DNA of 64,000 nucleotides from Sphingomonadales bacterium UBA2369 (GTDB lineage: Bacteria; Pseudomonadota; Alphaproteobacteria; Sphingomonadales; Sphingomonadaceae). The translations under genes and the position numbers were made by a program. How positions within the stretch are numbered: position 1 is the stretch's first letter; each line of letters begins with the position of its first letter. Shown here in pieces: positions 8,404 through 16,259 of this stretch. The stretch is taken from the NCBI GenBank assembly GCA_002344055.1, contig DDTH01000017.1, forward strand, positions 344-64,343, read 5' to 3'. The notes under the pieces are model-generated. The model worked only from the letters and a program-made list of their open reading frames with translations. It searched no databases and was not told the DNA's origin.

Positions 8404-8757
8404 ATGGCGAAACTCTCTCTCTTTGACCGCCGCCGTCAGCGCGTTCGGACTTCGCTTCGCAAGCGCGCCGGTGACCGGCTTCGCCTCAGCGTTCATCGCT
8501 CGGGCCGCCACATCTATGCGCAGGTGATCGACGACAAGGCCGGCAAGACCATTGCCGCCGCCTCGACGCTCGAGAAGGACGTTCGCAACGCGACCGGCGC
8601 GACCAGCGAAGCGGCGGCCGGTGTCGGTGCTCGCGTCGCCGAGCGTGCCAAGGCCGCCGGCGTGACCCGCGTGATCTTCGATCGCGGCGGCTTCCTGTTC
8701 CACGGGCGCGTGAAGGCGCTCGCCGATGCCGCCCGTGAAGGGGGCCTGGAGTTCTGA
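8404..8757 (+). CDS. rplR: 50S ribosomal protein L18
   Basis: The 117-residue 5S rRNA-binding protein contains RLRLSVHRSGRHIYAQVIDD and the C-terminal RVIFDRGGFLFHGRVKALADA typical of L18. Its TGA overlaps the rpsE ATG at 8757. Confidence 0.98.
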   Translation: MAKLSLFDRRRQRVRTSLRKRAGDRLRLSVHRSGRHIYAQVIDDKAGKTIAAASTLEKDVRNATGATSEAAAGVGARVAERAKAAGVTRVIFDRGGFLFHGRVKALADAAREGGLEF

Positions 8758-9626
8758 TGATGGCTGACGACAACAAGAACGAGACCCCGGCCGAAGCGCC
8801 GGCTGTCGAGGCTCCGGCCGCGGAAGCGCCCGCTGCTGAAGCTGCGGCTCCCGAGGCTCCTGCTGCCGAAGCGGCTGCGCCGGAAGCGCCCGCCGCTGAA
8901 GCTCCCGCTGCCGAGGCAGCCGCTCCGGAAGCCCCCGCGCATGAGGCTCCGGCCGCTGACGCCGGTGGCGAGCAGCGCCGTGGCCGTGGCGGCCGTGGCG
9001 GCGGCGGTGGCGATCGTGGCCGTGGCGGTCGCGATGGCGGCCGTGGCCGTGGTCGCGACGACCGTCGCGGCAATCGCGACGAGGATGGCGGCGAAGAGCT
9101 GATCGAGAAGCTCGTCCACATCAACCGCGTCTCCAAGACGGTGAAGGGCGGCAAGCGCTTCGGTTTCGCCGCTCTGGTCGTCGTCGGCGACGGCAAGGGC
9201 CGGGTCGGCTTCGGCCACGGCAAGGCCCGCGAAGTGCCGGAAGCGATCAGCAAGGCGACTGCGGCGGCCAAGAAGGCCATGGTCCGCGTGCCGCTGCGCG
9301 AGGGCCGCACCCTGCACCATGATGGCGACGGCCGCTTCGGCGCCGGCAAGGTCCATGTGCGCACGGCTCCGGCCGGTACCGGCATCATCGCCGGCGGCCC
9401 GATGCGCGCCGTGTTCGAAAGCCTGGGTGTCGCCGACGTCGTCACCAAGTCGATCGGCACGTCCAACCCCTACAACATGATCCGTGCGACCTTCGAAGCG
9501 CTGAAGGACCAGTCGAGCCCGAAGTCGGTCTCGCAGCGTCGCGGCAAGAAGATCGCCGATCTGATCGCCCGCGGCGGCGCTTCGCAGGAAGCTGCGGAAG
9601 CCGAAGCCCTCGCGGTCACGGAGTAA
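8757..9626 (+). CDS. rpsE: 30S ribosomal protein S5 with long low-complexity N-terminus
   Basis: The S5 core (about residues 113-280) is intact: HINRVSKTVKGGKRFGFAAL, VGFGHGKAREVPEAI and RTAPAGTGIIAGG are present. S5 guards translational fidelity at the mRNA entry site. The protein is 289 residues against about 166 in E. coli. The extra N-terminus is two blocks: residues 10-69 are nearly only Ala, Pro and Glu in repeated AAEAAAPEAP-like units, and residues 72-108 are Arg/Gly-rich like RGG boxes. Sphingomonads are known to have S5 leaders of this composition, but this one looks expanded. The ATG at 8760 is an alternative start differing by one residue. Confidence 0.95.
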   Translation: MMADDNKNETPAEAPAVEAPAAEAPAAEAAAPEAPAAEAAAPEAPAAEAPAAEAAAPEAPAHEAPAADAGGEQRRGRGGRGGGGGDRGRGGRDGGRGRGRDDRRGNRDEDGGEELIEKLVHINRVSKTVKGGKRFGFAALVVVGDGKGRVGFGHGKAREVPEAISKATAAAKKAMVRVPLREGRTLHHDGDGRFGAGKVHVRTAPAGTGIIAGGPMRAVFESLGVADVVTKSIGTSNPYNMIRATFEALKDQSSPKSVSQRRGKKIADLIARGGASQEAAEAEALAVTE

Positions 9627-9632
9627 GCTGAC

Positions 9633-9809
9633 ATGGCGAAACTGAAGATCACCCAGACCGGATCGCCGATCCGCCGTCCGAAGGATCAGCGCGCGACCCT
9701 GATCGGGCTCGGCCTCAACAAGATGCACCGCACGGTGGAGCTTGAGGACAGCCCGGAAGTGCGCGGCATGATCCGCAAGGTCGCCCACATGGTGACGGTC
9801 GAGGGCTAA
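9633..9809 (+). CDS. rpmD: 50S ribosomal protein L30
   Basis: The short 58-residue protein reads MAKLKITQTGSPIRRPKDQR at its start, then a LIGLGLNKMHRTVELED core and an IRKVAHMV end, all diagnostic of L30. The ATG at 9633 lies 6 nt after the rpsE stop. L30 is a small globular protein on the 50S surface. It is short enough to be missed by length-filtered gene finding. Confidence 0.95.
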   Translation: MAKLKITQTGSPIRRPKDQRATLIGLGLNKMHRTVELEDSPEVRGMIRKVAHMVTVEG

Positions 9810-9815
9810 CCCTAA

Positions 9816-9937
9816 TCCTCTCCCCTTCAGGGGAGAGGACAGGCTTGCGTAGCAAGCCAGGAGAGGGGGAGTCGGGCTTGCAGCCCCCTCCCCCGCCGCC
9901 TATCGGCGGCATACCTCTCCCCTGAAGGAGAGAGGTT
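9816..9937. repeat. Interspersed palindromic repeat between rpmD and rplO
   Basis: This block consists of nested inverted repeats: TCCTCTCCCC/GGGGAGAGGA (9816-9839), GGCTTGC/GCAAGCC (9842-9858), a GAGGGGGAG/CCCCCTC pairing, and ACCTCTC/GAGAGGT (9913-9937) near the far end. Similar gene-poor palindromic blocks lie at 15323-15380 and 25790-25934. It interrupts an operon that must still be transcribed through, so it is probably carried as RNA structure in the mRNA. Confidence 0.75.
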
Positions 9938-9975
9938 TGAAATCAGCGCGAACATAGCGAAAGCGAGTGCACGAC

Positions 9976-10503
9976 ATGAAACTGAACGAAATCCGCGACA
10001 ATCCCGGCGCCCGCAAGGGCCGCGTCCGTGTCGGCCGTGGCATCGGCTCCGGCCTGGGCAAGACCGCCGGCCGTGGCCAGAAGGGCCAGACCAGCCGCTC
10101 GGGCGTCTCCATCTTCGGCTTCGAAGGCGGTCAGATGCCGCTGCACATGCGGATCCCGAAGCGCGGCTTCAACAACATCTTCGCCAAGGATTATGCCGAG
10201 GTGAATGTCGGCGCGATCCAGAAGGCGATCGACAGCGGCAAGCTGGACGCCAAGGGCGTGCTGACCCAGGCCGAGCTGAATGCAGCCGGCCTGACGCGCG
10301 GCGGCAAGGACGGCGTGCGCGTGCTCGGCAAGGGCGCGCTGACCTCGAAGATCTCGCTGAAAGTCGCGGGCGTTTCCGCCGGCGCCCGCAAGGCGATCGA
10401 GGACGCCAAGGGCTCGATCGAGCTGATCGAAATCGTCCCCGCCGCCGAAAAGGCGAAGGCCAAGCACCGCAAGGGCAAGGCTTCGCAGGCGAAGGAAGGC
10501 TGA
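9976..10503 (+). CDS. rplO: 50S ribosomal protein L15
   Basis: The 175-residue product begins MKLNEIRDNPGARKGRVRVG and contains the L15 segment GRGQKGQTSRSGVSIFGFEGGQMPLHMR (read in part). An upstream in-frame GTG (9967) would add three residues; ATG 9976 matches the family. The C-terminal 20 residues are Lys/Ala-rich. It binds 23S rRNA and is a late assembly protein. Confidence 0.96.
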   Translation: MKLNEIRDNPGARKGRVRVGRGIGSGLGKTAGRGQKGQTSRSGVSIFGFEGGQMPLHMRIPKRGFNNIFAKDYAEVNVGAIQKAIDSGKLDAKGVLTQAELNAAGLTRGGKDGVRVLGKGALTSKISLKVAGVSAGARKAIEDAKGSIELIEIVPAAEKAKAKHRKGKASQAKEG

Positions 10504-10531
10504 CAACGCGCTCCGGCGCATTATATGAAGC

Positions 10532-10595
10532 TGCAGCGCTCTCTCGCCCGAGGGGGCGCTGCATTCATGTTTGAACCCGCGCTCTAGCCGGGTTT
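10532..10595 (+). promoter_or_regulatory. Two hairpins between rplO and secY
   Basis: TGCAGCGC (10532-10539) pairs perfectly with GCGCTGCA (10556-10563), enclosing a small CTC/GAG stem. AACCCG (10574-10579) pairs with CGGGTT (10589-10594). There is no U-run, so simple termination is unlikely. They may be attenuators or RNA-stability elements separating ribosomal-protein from secY expression. Confidence 0.5.
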
Positions 10596-10623
10596 CGAGA
10601 TTTCAGGCGAAGGCACGACACGC

Positions 10624-11994
10624 ATGGCATCCGCAGCCGAACAGATGGCCGCCAACATCAGCCTGGCGAATTTCGCCAAGGCGACCGACCTCAAGAAAAG
10701 GCTGTGGTTCACGCTCGGCGCTTTGGTGGTCTTCCGCATGCTTTCGTTCGTGCCGCTGCCCGGTATCGATCCGAACGCGCTGAACGATCTGTTCAACACC
10801 ACGCGCGGCACCGTCCTCGATTTCTTCAACACCTTCTCGGGCGGCAGCCTGGAGCGGATGAGCCTCATCGCGCTCGGCGTGATGCCCTACATCACCGCCT
10901 CGATCGTCATCCAGCTCGCGGCGAGCATGTCGCCGACCCTCGCCGCCCTGCGCAAGGAAGGCGAGAGCGGGCGCAAGAAGCTGAACCAATATACCCGCTA
11001 TGGCACCGTTCTGCTCTGCGTCATCCAGGGCTATTTCATCGCCGTCGGCCTCGAAAGCTGGGGTGCCACGCAGGGCACCTCTTCGGTGCTGAACCCGGGC
11101 ATGATCTTCCGCGCCACCACCGTGGTCTCGCTGCTGGGCGGCACCATGTTCCTGATGTGGCTGGGTGAGCAGATCACCAGCCGCGGCATCGGCAACGGCA
11201 TCTCGCTGATCATCATGGCCGGCATCGTCGCCAGCTTCCCGACCAGCCTCGCGCAGCTTTTCGAAGGCGGCCGCACCGGCTCGCTCGACCCGGTCAGCAT
11301 CATCACCGTGATCGCGCTGGCCGCCGGCCTCGTGCTCGGCATCTGTTTCATGGAGCGCGCCCAGCGCCGCGTCCTGATCCAATATCCCAAGCGCCAGTCG
11401 GCCCGCGGCCAGATCCAGCAGGAGCGTTCGCACCTGCCGCTGAAGGTCAACACCGCCGGCGTCATTCCGCCGATCTTCGCCTCGTCGCTGCTGCTGATGC
11501 CGCTGACCATCGCACAGTTCGCCGGCACGGCCGCCGAAGGCGAGAGCGCCTGGGGCGATTTCGTTATCCAGCTCACCCAGTGGCTGCAGCATGGCGCGCC
11601 GCTCTACATGGCGCTCTACGGCGCGGGCATCATCTTCTTCTGCTTCTTCTACACGACCGTGGTCTTCAACCCCGAGGAGACGGCGGAGAATCTGAAGAAG
11701 CATGGCGGCTTCATCCCCGGCATCCGTCCGGGCAAGCGTACCGAGGAATATCTCGGTTACGTGCTGAACCGGATCACGGTGATCGGCGCCGCCTATCTGA
11801 CCCTGATCTGCCTCATCCCGGAATATCTGATCGCCCGGGCCGGCATCCCCTTCTATCTGGGCGGCACCAGCCTGCTGATCGTCGTCAACGTGACGATGGA
11901 CACGGTGACGCAGATCCAGAGCCATCTGCTCGCCCATCAATATGGCGATCTGATCAAGAAGGCGAAGTTGAAGGGCGGGCGCCTGACGCGCTAA
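10624..11994 (+). CDS. secY: Protein translocase subunit SecY
   Basis: The 456-residue polytopic inner-membrane protein forms the channel of the Sec translocon. Ten hydrophobic segments can be read. Family hallmarks include ALGVMPYITASIVIQL in TM2, the plug region before it, GIGNGISLIIMAGIVA in TM4-5, and a C-terminal region with FNPEETAENLKKHGGFIPGIRPG. Its place at the end of the spc operon is universal. The ATG at 10624 gives MASAAEQMAANISLANF, typical of alphaproteobacterial SecY. Confidence 0.97.
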   Translation: MASAAEQMAANISLANFAKATDLKKRLWFTLGALVVFRMLSFVPLPGIDPNALNDLFNTTRGTVLDFFNTFSGGSLERMSLIALGVMPYITASIVIQLAASMSPTLAALRKEGESGRKKLNQYTRYGTVLLCVIQGYFIAVGLESWGATQGTSSVLNPGMIFRATTVVSLLGGTMFLMWLGEQITSRGIGNGISLIIMAGIVASFPTSLAQLFEGGRTGSLDPVSIITVIALAAGLVLGICFMERAQRRVLIQYPKRQSARGQIQQERSHLPLKVNTAGVIPPIFASSLLLMPLTIAQFAGTAAEGESAWGDFVIQLTQWLQHGAPLYMALYGAGIIFFCFFYTTVVFNPEETAENLKKHGGFIPGIRPGKRTEEYLGYVLNRITVIGAAYLTLICLIPEYLIARAGIPFYLGGTSLLIVVNVTMDTVTQIQSHLLAHQYGDLIKKAKLKGGRLTR

Positions 11995-12023
11995 GCCAGC
12001 CGTTCGACAGGGAGCCGCTGACC

Positions 12024-12674
12024 TTGAACATCATCCTCTTGGGCCCACCGGGCGCGGGCAAGGGCACGCAAGCCGCGCGGCTGGTGAAGGAGCGCGGCAT
12101 GGTCCAGCTCTCCACCGGCGACATGCTGCGCGCCGCAGTGCGCGAGGGTACGCCCACCGGCCTCGAGGTGAAGGCGATCATGGCGGCCGGCGATCTGGTC
12201 TCCGACGAAATCGTCAACCAGCTGATCGACGAGAAGCTGGCCAGCCTGTCGCCGGATCAGGGCGTGATCTTCGACGGCTATCCCCGCACCCGCGCGCAGG
12301 CGGAGGCGCTCGACGGCCTGCTCGCCAAGCATGGCCGTACCCTCGGTCATGTCATCGAACTGGACGTCGATGAGGACGCCCTGGTCGACCGCATCACCGG
12401 CCGCTTCACCTGCGCCAAGTGCGGCGAAGGCTATCACGACCGCCATAAGCTGCCGGCCGTGGAGAATGTCTGCGACGTCTGCGCCTCGACGGAGTTCAAG
12501 CGCCGCCCCGACGACAATGAGGAAACGGTCCGCACCCGCATGGCCGAATATCGCGCCAAGACCGCGCCGATCCTCCCCTTCTATGAGGCCCGCAAGCTCG
12601 TCGCCCGCGTGGACGGCATGGCGAGCATCGAGCAGGTCGACGCGGCGATCGAGGCTGTGCTCGGCTTGGCCTAG
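12024..12674 (+). CDS. adk: Adenylate kinase (TTG start)
   Basis: The enzyme converts ATP + AMP to 2 ADP. It is 216 residues, with P-loop GPPGAGKGT (7-15) and FDGYPRTR (83-90). Its LID domain carries four Cys (130, 133, 150, 153), indicating a zinc-stabilised LID. The start is TTG at 12024, because MNIILLGPPG must begin there and no ATG is available; GGAG at 12011-12014 lies 9 nt upstream. Its TAG overlaps the stop codon of the opposite-strand gene. The alpha operon that often follows adk in related bacteria is absent. Confidence 0.95.
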   Translation: MNIILLGPPGAGKGTQAARLVKERGMVQLSTGDMLRAAVREGTPTGLEVKAIMAAGDLVSDEIVNQLIDEKLASLSPDQGVIFDGYPRTRAQAEALDGLLAKHGRTLGHVIELDVDEDALVDRITGRFTCAKCGEGYHDRHKLPAVENVCDVCASTEFKRRPDDNEETVRTRMAEYRAKTAPILPFYEARKLVARVDGMASIEQVDAAIEAVLGLA

Positions 12675-13753
12675 CGTGGTCTCGGGATCAGCCTGACGGT
12701 ATCATAATATGAGTATTCGGAGTTCCAGTTCTGCGCCAGCAGAACGGTACCGGGTATGGCGAAGCTCACCGAAACGTCTCCGATCGTCCGGGTTGCGGGC
12801 CAGCCAAGATAGGTGACGCCTTCGGCATTCATCCGGAAAAGTCCGATGCCGCTCGCCAGGATCAGATCCTGACCGGAAATGGCCGCGCCCAAGAATGGCG
12901 TGGACCCGAAACCCCCATGTCTCCACTTGTCCTTGAGATCCGGTCTCATTGAAGAAATGCGTTCTCTTACCGCCAGGAACTGCTCGACCTCGCGTCCGCA
13001 CACTCTTGTCACCCGTCCGCTTCCACCATGGCCGATATCGAGCGCGAGCGCGAGGCAACCGCTTTGCCATGGAATCTGGGCGATGGCCTGGACCCGGTCG
13101 CAGCCCGTATTGAGCGGGCCGCTGCAAAGCTCGCCATCAGTCCGCTCGATCGTTTCCACCACCCCCGAGCGGCGATCGATGCGGCGCAAACCGCCGCCCC
13201 ACTCGCCCATGTCGAGACCGACGAAAACCCATTCGTCCATGAGATGCACGACTTCCATTACCGCTCCAGCCTCCGGGTCGATCGGCGTACTTTCGGGAGG
13301 AAGAATTCTCGTGCTCAGCATCGTCTGTCGGCGCTGGGCGTTGTCGAAGGAGACAAGCGTCCGATTCGTTACGAGAACGGGTCCGCCCGGGCCACATCCC
13401 AGGCCGAGAAGGAAGTCGTCACCCGTGTCGATCTGGCCGATGCTCAGCCACTGGGCACCTTGCCGCAAGCGCAGTGTGTAGCGCGCGCCGACCGTCACGA
13501 CCCAAAGCTTCGAACCGTCATCACACATGTCAAGCACCGGCTCGCCGAACGCATGAGCGGAGACGGATTCATCGCCTTCCGCAAAGGAATACAGGTTGCC
13601 ATCCGCTCGGATGATCCATGCCCTCCCGTCGGCAAAGGCCGCCTTTACGATCCTCGCCTCGAACGGGGCGGTTGCCGGCTCGCTCTCAGTGACGCCTCCG
13701 CAACTCCCCAGCAGGGCGAAAACGGCGAAGAGGGTCGTCGAGCGGAACTTCAT
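12671..13753 (-). CDS. Putative lipoprotein of unknown function
   Basis: The product, of about 360 residues, starts MKFRSTTLFAVFALLGSC, a lipoprotein signal with an L-G-S-C lipobox. The rest is rich in short beta-like stretches with Trp, Gly and Asp (for example WVFVGLDMGEWGGGLRRID). This suggests a beta-propeller or sensor-like periplasmic domain, but I recognise no family. Frames further upstream are possible but lack the signal. Base composition is less GC-rich than in the flanking ribosomal genes. It converges on adk, sharing CTAG between the two stops. Confidence 0.65.
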   Translation of the reverse strand: MKFRSTTLFAVFALLGSCGGVTESEPATAPFEARIVKAAFADGRAWIIRADGNLYSFAEGDESVSAHAFGEPVLDMCDDGSKLWVVTVGARYTLRLRQGAQWLSIGQIDTGDDFLLGLGCGPGGPVLVTNRTLVSFDNAQRRQTMLSTRILPPESTPIDPEAGAVMEVVHLMDEWVFVGLDMGEWGGGLRRIDRRSGVVETIERTDGELCSGPLNTGCDRVQAIAQIPWQSGCLALALDIGHGGSGRVTRVCGREVEQFLAVRERISSMRPDLKDKWRHGGFGSTPFLGAAISGQDLILASGIGLFRMNAEGVTYLGWPATRTIGDVSVSFAIPGTVLLAQNWNSEYSYYDTVRLIPRPR

Positions 13754-13937
13754 GAGGTGGTTATATAACATCACGCGCAGCTGAAAAGGCGGTGGCAATT
13801 TTCCTTCCGCGACGAACCTGCCTCCCGCCGCGATCAGGGTGACGGCGAAGCACTGTATCGGACCGAAAACCTGTTATGCAGGGCGCAACGCGACTCCGCA
13901 GCCGCCGGGCCGCGCGCCGAACACTATTGGGGGATAG

Positions 13938-15311
13938 ATGCAGATGAGCAGGACTCAGGTTTCCGACCATGTCGATCTCGAAGGCTTCATGGCGGGCGTC
14001 GAGAAGCGCAATCCAGGCCAGAGCGAATTCATCCAGTCCGTCCGCGAGGTCGCGGAGGATATTTTCGAGTGGATGGAGGACAAGGTCCAGTATCACGAAG
14101 CCCAGATCCTGCGCCGCATCGCCGAGCCGGACCGGGTCATCTCCTTCCGCGTCTGCTGGGAGGACGACAATGGCAATGTCCGCGTCAACCGCGGCTACCG
14201 CGTCCAGAACAACAATGCGATCGGGCCGTACAAGGGCGGCATCCGCTTTCACCCGAGCGTGAACGAAAGCATCCTGAAGTTCCTCGGCTTCGAGCAGACC
14301 TTCAAGAATGCGCTCACCGGCCTGCCCATGGGCGGCGGCAAGGGCGGCGCGAACTTCAATCCCAAGGGCAAAAGCGTCAACGAGATCATGCGCTTCTGCC
14401 AGAGCTTCATGACCGAGCTCTACCGCCATATCGGCCCAAACATCGACGTGCCGGCGGGCGACATCGGCGTCGGCGGCCGCGAGATCGGCTTCATGTTCGG
14501 CCAGTACAAGCGGATCACCAACGCCTGGGAAGGCGTGCTGACCGGCAAGGGCATGGAATATGGCGGCTCGCTGATCCGTCCCGAAGCGACCGGCTATGGC
14601 GCGGTCTATTTCCTCGAGAACATGGTCAAAACGCGGGGCCGCGACCTGACCGGGGTCAATGCCGTCATCTCCGGTTCCGGCAACGTCGCCACCCACGCCG
14701 CCGAGAAGATCACGCAGCTGGGCGGCAAGGTGCTGACCCTGTCGGACAGTCAGGGTTACATCCACGATCCGGACGGGATCGGGCTGGAGAAGATCCAGTG
14801 GGTGAAGGACCACAAGACCCACCGCCGCGGCCGGATCAGCGAATATGCCGACGAATTCAAGGGCAGCACCTTCCACGGTGACGGCGCCCGGCCATGGGCG
14901 GTGCCGTGCGATGTCGCCTTGCCCTGCGCGACCCAGAATGAGCTCGACGGCAACGATGCCCGCACCCTCGTGAAGAATGGCTGCTTCGCGGTTTCGGAAG
15001 GCGCGAACATGCCGACCGATCTGGACGGCGTGCACGTCTTCAAGGACGCGCAATTGCTCTACGCGCCGGGCAAGGCGTCCAACGCCGGCGGCGTGGCGGT
15101 TTCCGGCCTGGAAATGAGCCAGAACTCGGAGCGCCGTTCCTGGAAGGAAAGCGAACTGCAGCAATTGCTCCGCGACATCATGGACGGCATCCACGACCGC
15201 TGCCTGGAACATGGCCGCAAGTCGGACACCTATGTCGATTACGTGAAGGGCGCGAACATCGCCGGCTTCAAGAAGGTCGCCGACGCAATGCTGGCCTTCG
15301 GGGTCGTCTGA
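13938..15311 (+). CDS. gdhA: NADP-type glutamate dehydrogenase
   Basis: The 457-residue Glu/Leu/Phe/Val dehydrogenase interconverts 2-oxoglutarate + ammonia and glutamate. The catalytic segment PMGGGKGG (130-137, Lys135), the substrate-binding KGGIRFHPSV (99-108) and the Rossmann motif GSGNVA (246-251) are all present. Its length fits the 450-residue NADP-dependent hexameric class. A GGGGGA ribosome-binding site lies at 13929-13934. The second ATG at 13944 has better spacing and may be the true start. It stands alone with no obvious operon partners. Confidence 0.93.
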   Translation: MQMSRTQVSDHVDLEGFMAGVEKRNPGQSEFIQSVREVAEDIFEWMEDKVQYHEAQILRRIAEPDRVISFRVCWEDDNGNVRVNRGYRVQNNNAIGPYKGGIRFHPSVNESILKFLGFEQTFKNALTGLPMGGGKGGANFNPKGKSVNEIMRFCQSFMTELYRHIGPNIDVPAGDIGVGGREIGFMFGQYKRITNAWEGVLTGKGMEYGGSLIRPEATGYGAVYFLENMVKTRGRDLTGVNAVISGSGNVATHAAEKITQLGGKVLTLSDSQGYIHDPDGIGLEKIQWVKDHKTHRRGRISEYADEFKGSTFHGDGARPWAVPCDVALPCATQNELDGNDARTLVKNGCFAVSEGANMPTDLDGVHVFKDAQLLYAPGKASNAGGVAVSGLEMSQNSERRSWKESELQQLLRDIMDGIHDRCLEHGRKSDTYVDYVKGANIAGFKKVADAMLAFGVV

Positions 15312-15322
15312 GCGAACCACAA

Positions 15323-15380
15323 TCCTCCCCGGCTTTTGCCGGGGAGGGGGACCGCTCGCGTAGCGAATGGTGGAGGGGGT
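15323..15380. repeat. Palindromic repeat after gdhA
   Basis: CCTCCCCGGC/GCCGGGGAGG with a TTTT loop is followed by a CGCTCGCGTAGCGAATGG stretch and GGAGGGGG. This is the same style as the block at 9816-9937. It abuts the truncated DUF559-like frame and may also terminate gdhA. Confidence 0.6.
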
Positions 15381-15386
15381 TCTTCG

Positions 15387-15509
15387 ATGACGCCGATGCA
15401 GCGCGCTCGAAAGCTGCGGCGCGAAATGTCGCCGGCCGAGATTGCCATTGTCCGGTTGGTATTCTTCGCTCACTCAGTATTTGGCTGGAGAACCGCAGCC
15501 AGCGGTTAG
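15387..15509 (+). pseudogene. Truncated DUF559-type endonuclease-like gene
   Basis: The 40-codon frame starts MTPMQRARKLRREMSPAEIA, which resembles the N-terminus of DUF559 (restriction-endonuclease-fold, very-short-patch-repair-like) proteins. It loses similarity after about 23 codons and stops at 15507-15509. The catalytic part is gone. I read it as a remnant left beside the palindromic repeat. The call rests on a short N-terminal pattern. Confidence 0.5.
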
Positions 15510-15517
15510 GGGGTCAT

Positions 15518-15928
15518 ATGTTCCTCATCGTTGCCGCGCTCACGATGCAGCCTCCTTTGGCGGACCAACTGAGGGAGAAGCGGGAAACGCTACCCGCGAC
15601 TCGCCGACTAATAGAGGAAGGTCTGGCCCGGGGAGCGCCAGGCGACGAGACCCTGGCGCGGGCCGTTATGCGCCAAGTGGAAGAGGCTGGCTTGGTGTGG
15701 GGGACCTGCGTCAGAGACACGCATGGCGACGCCAGAGGGCAATCGACGACGGCTGAATTCGATGATGCACTCCGCCGCTGCGTCGGAGATCGGGAGGAGT
15801 ATCTCAATTGGGTGCGGCTCGGAGCGCGGGTGCATGGAGAATCTCCGGATGACCCACGCGTGGCCGACATGGTTGATACCTTGGAACGGCGGATGAGAGA
15901 GGCAGCCACCGCGCACGAGCGGCGGTAG
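15518..15928 (+). CDS. Hypothetical protein
   Basis: The 136-residue product begins MFLIVAALTMQPPLADQLRE and is then mostly charged and helical; the hydrophobic start may be a weak signal peptide. AGGGGG at 15508-15513 is well spaced from the ATG, which supports the start. No family is recognised. Base composition is less GC-rich than the genome average, as in the following intergenic stretch. Confidence 0.5.
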   Translation: MFLIVAALTMQPPLADQLREKRETLPATRRLIEEGLARGAPGDETLARAVMRQVEEAGLVWGTCVRDTHGDARGQSTTAEFDDALRRCVGDREEYLNWVRLGARVHGESPDDPRVADMVDTLERRMREAATAHERR

Positions 15929-16259
15929 TGGAGGTAATTCAAAGCTAGGCGCGTGGCCGAACCGTGTGCTGGGATTTCGAAGTCGACTTTGACCTCGATG
16001 TGATGCCGACCGTACGGCAAATGGCCGGCTCCACGTCGTCGATCACATTCGTCGAAGCGTGCGCTTTGCGCATCCCCAACACGGGCTGACGCCGGTTCCC
16101 ATCATAGGGTTGACCATGCCCCGCATGGTCAAGGATCGTCTGGGAGACGATCTGACCCGAATATCCGCGAAGTCGCGGGGAGGATTGAGTATTCCAAATC
16201 CGTTGCCGTACGTTCATAGTGATAATGTAACATCTCTGCATCACTGTGGGAGTGTCTTC
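15929..16259. other. Intergenic stretch without a recognisable gene
   Basis: The 331 bases are moderately AT-rich and contain no frame with coding character. TGACCATGCCCCGCATGGTCA (about 16112-16132) is an almost perfect palindrome and could be an operator or small hairpin. The stretch presumably contains the promoter of the beta-propeller lipoprotein gene. Confidence 0.5.

Noticed and set aside
13761..15473. 570-codon open frame opposite gdhA
   Set aside because: It is antisense to a clear glutamate dehydrogenase with intact catalytic motifs.
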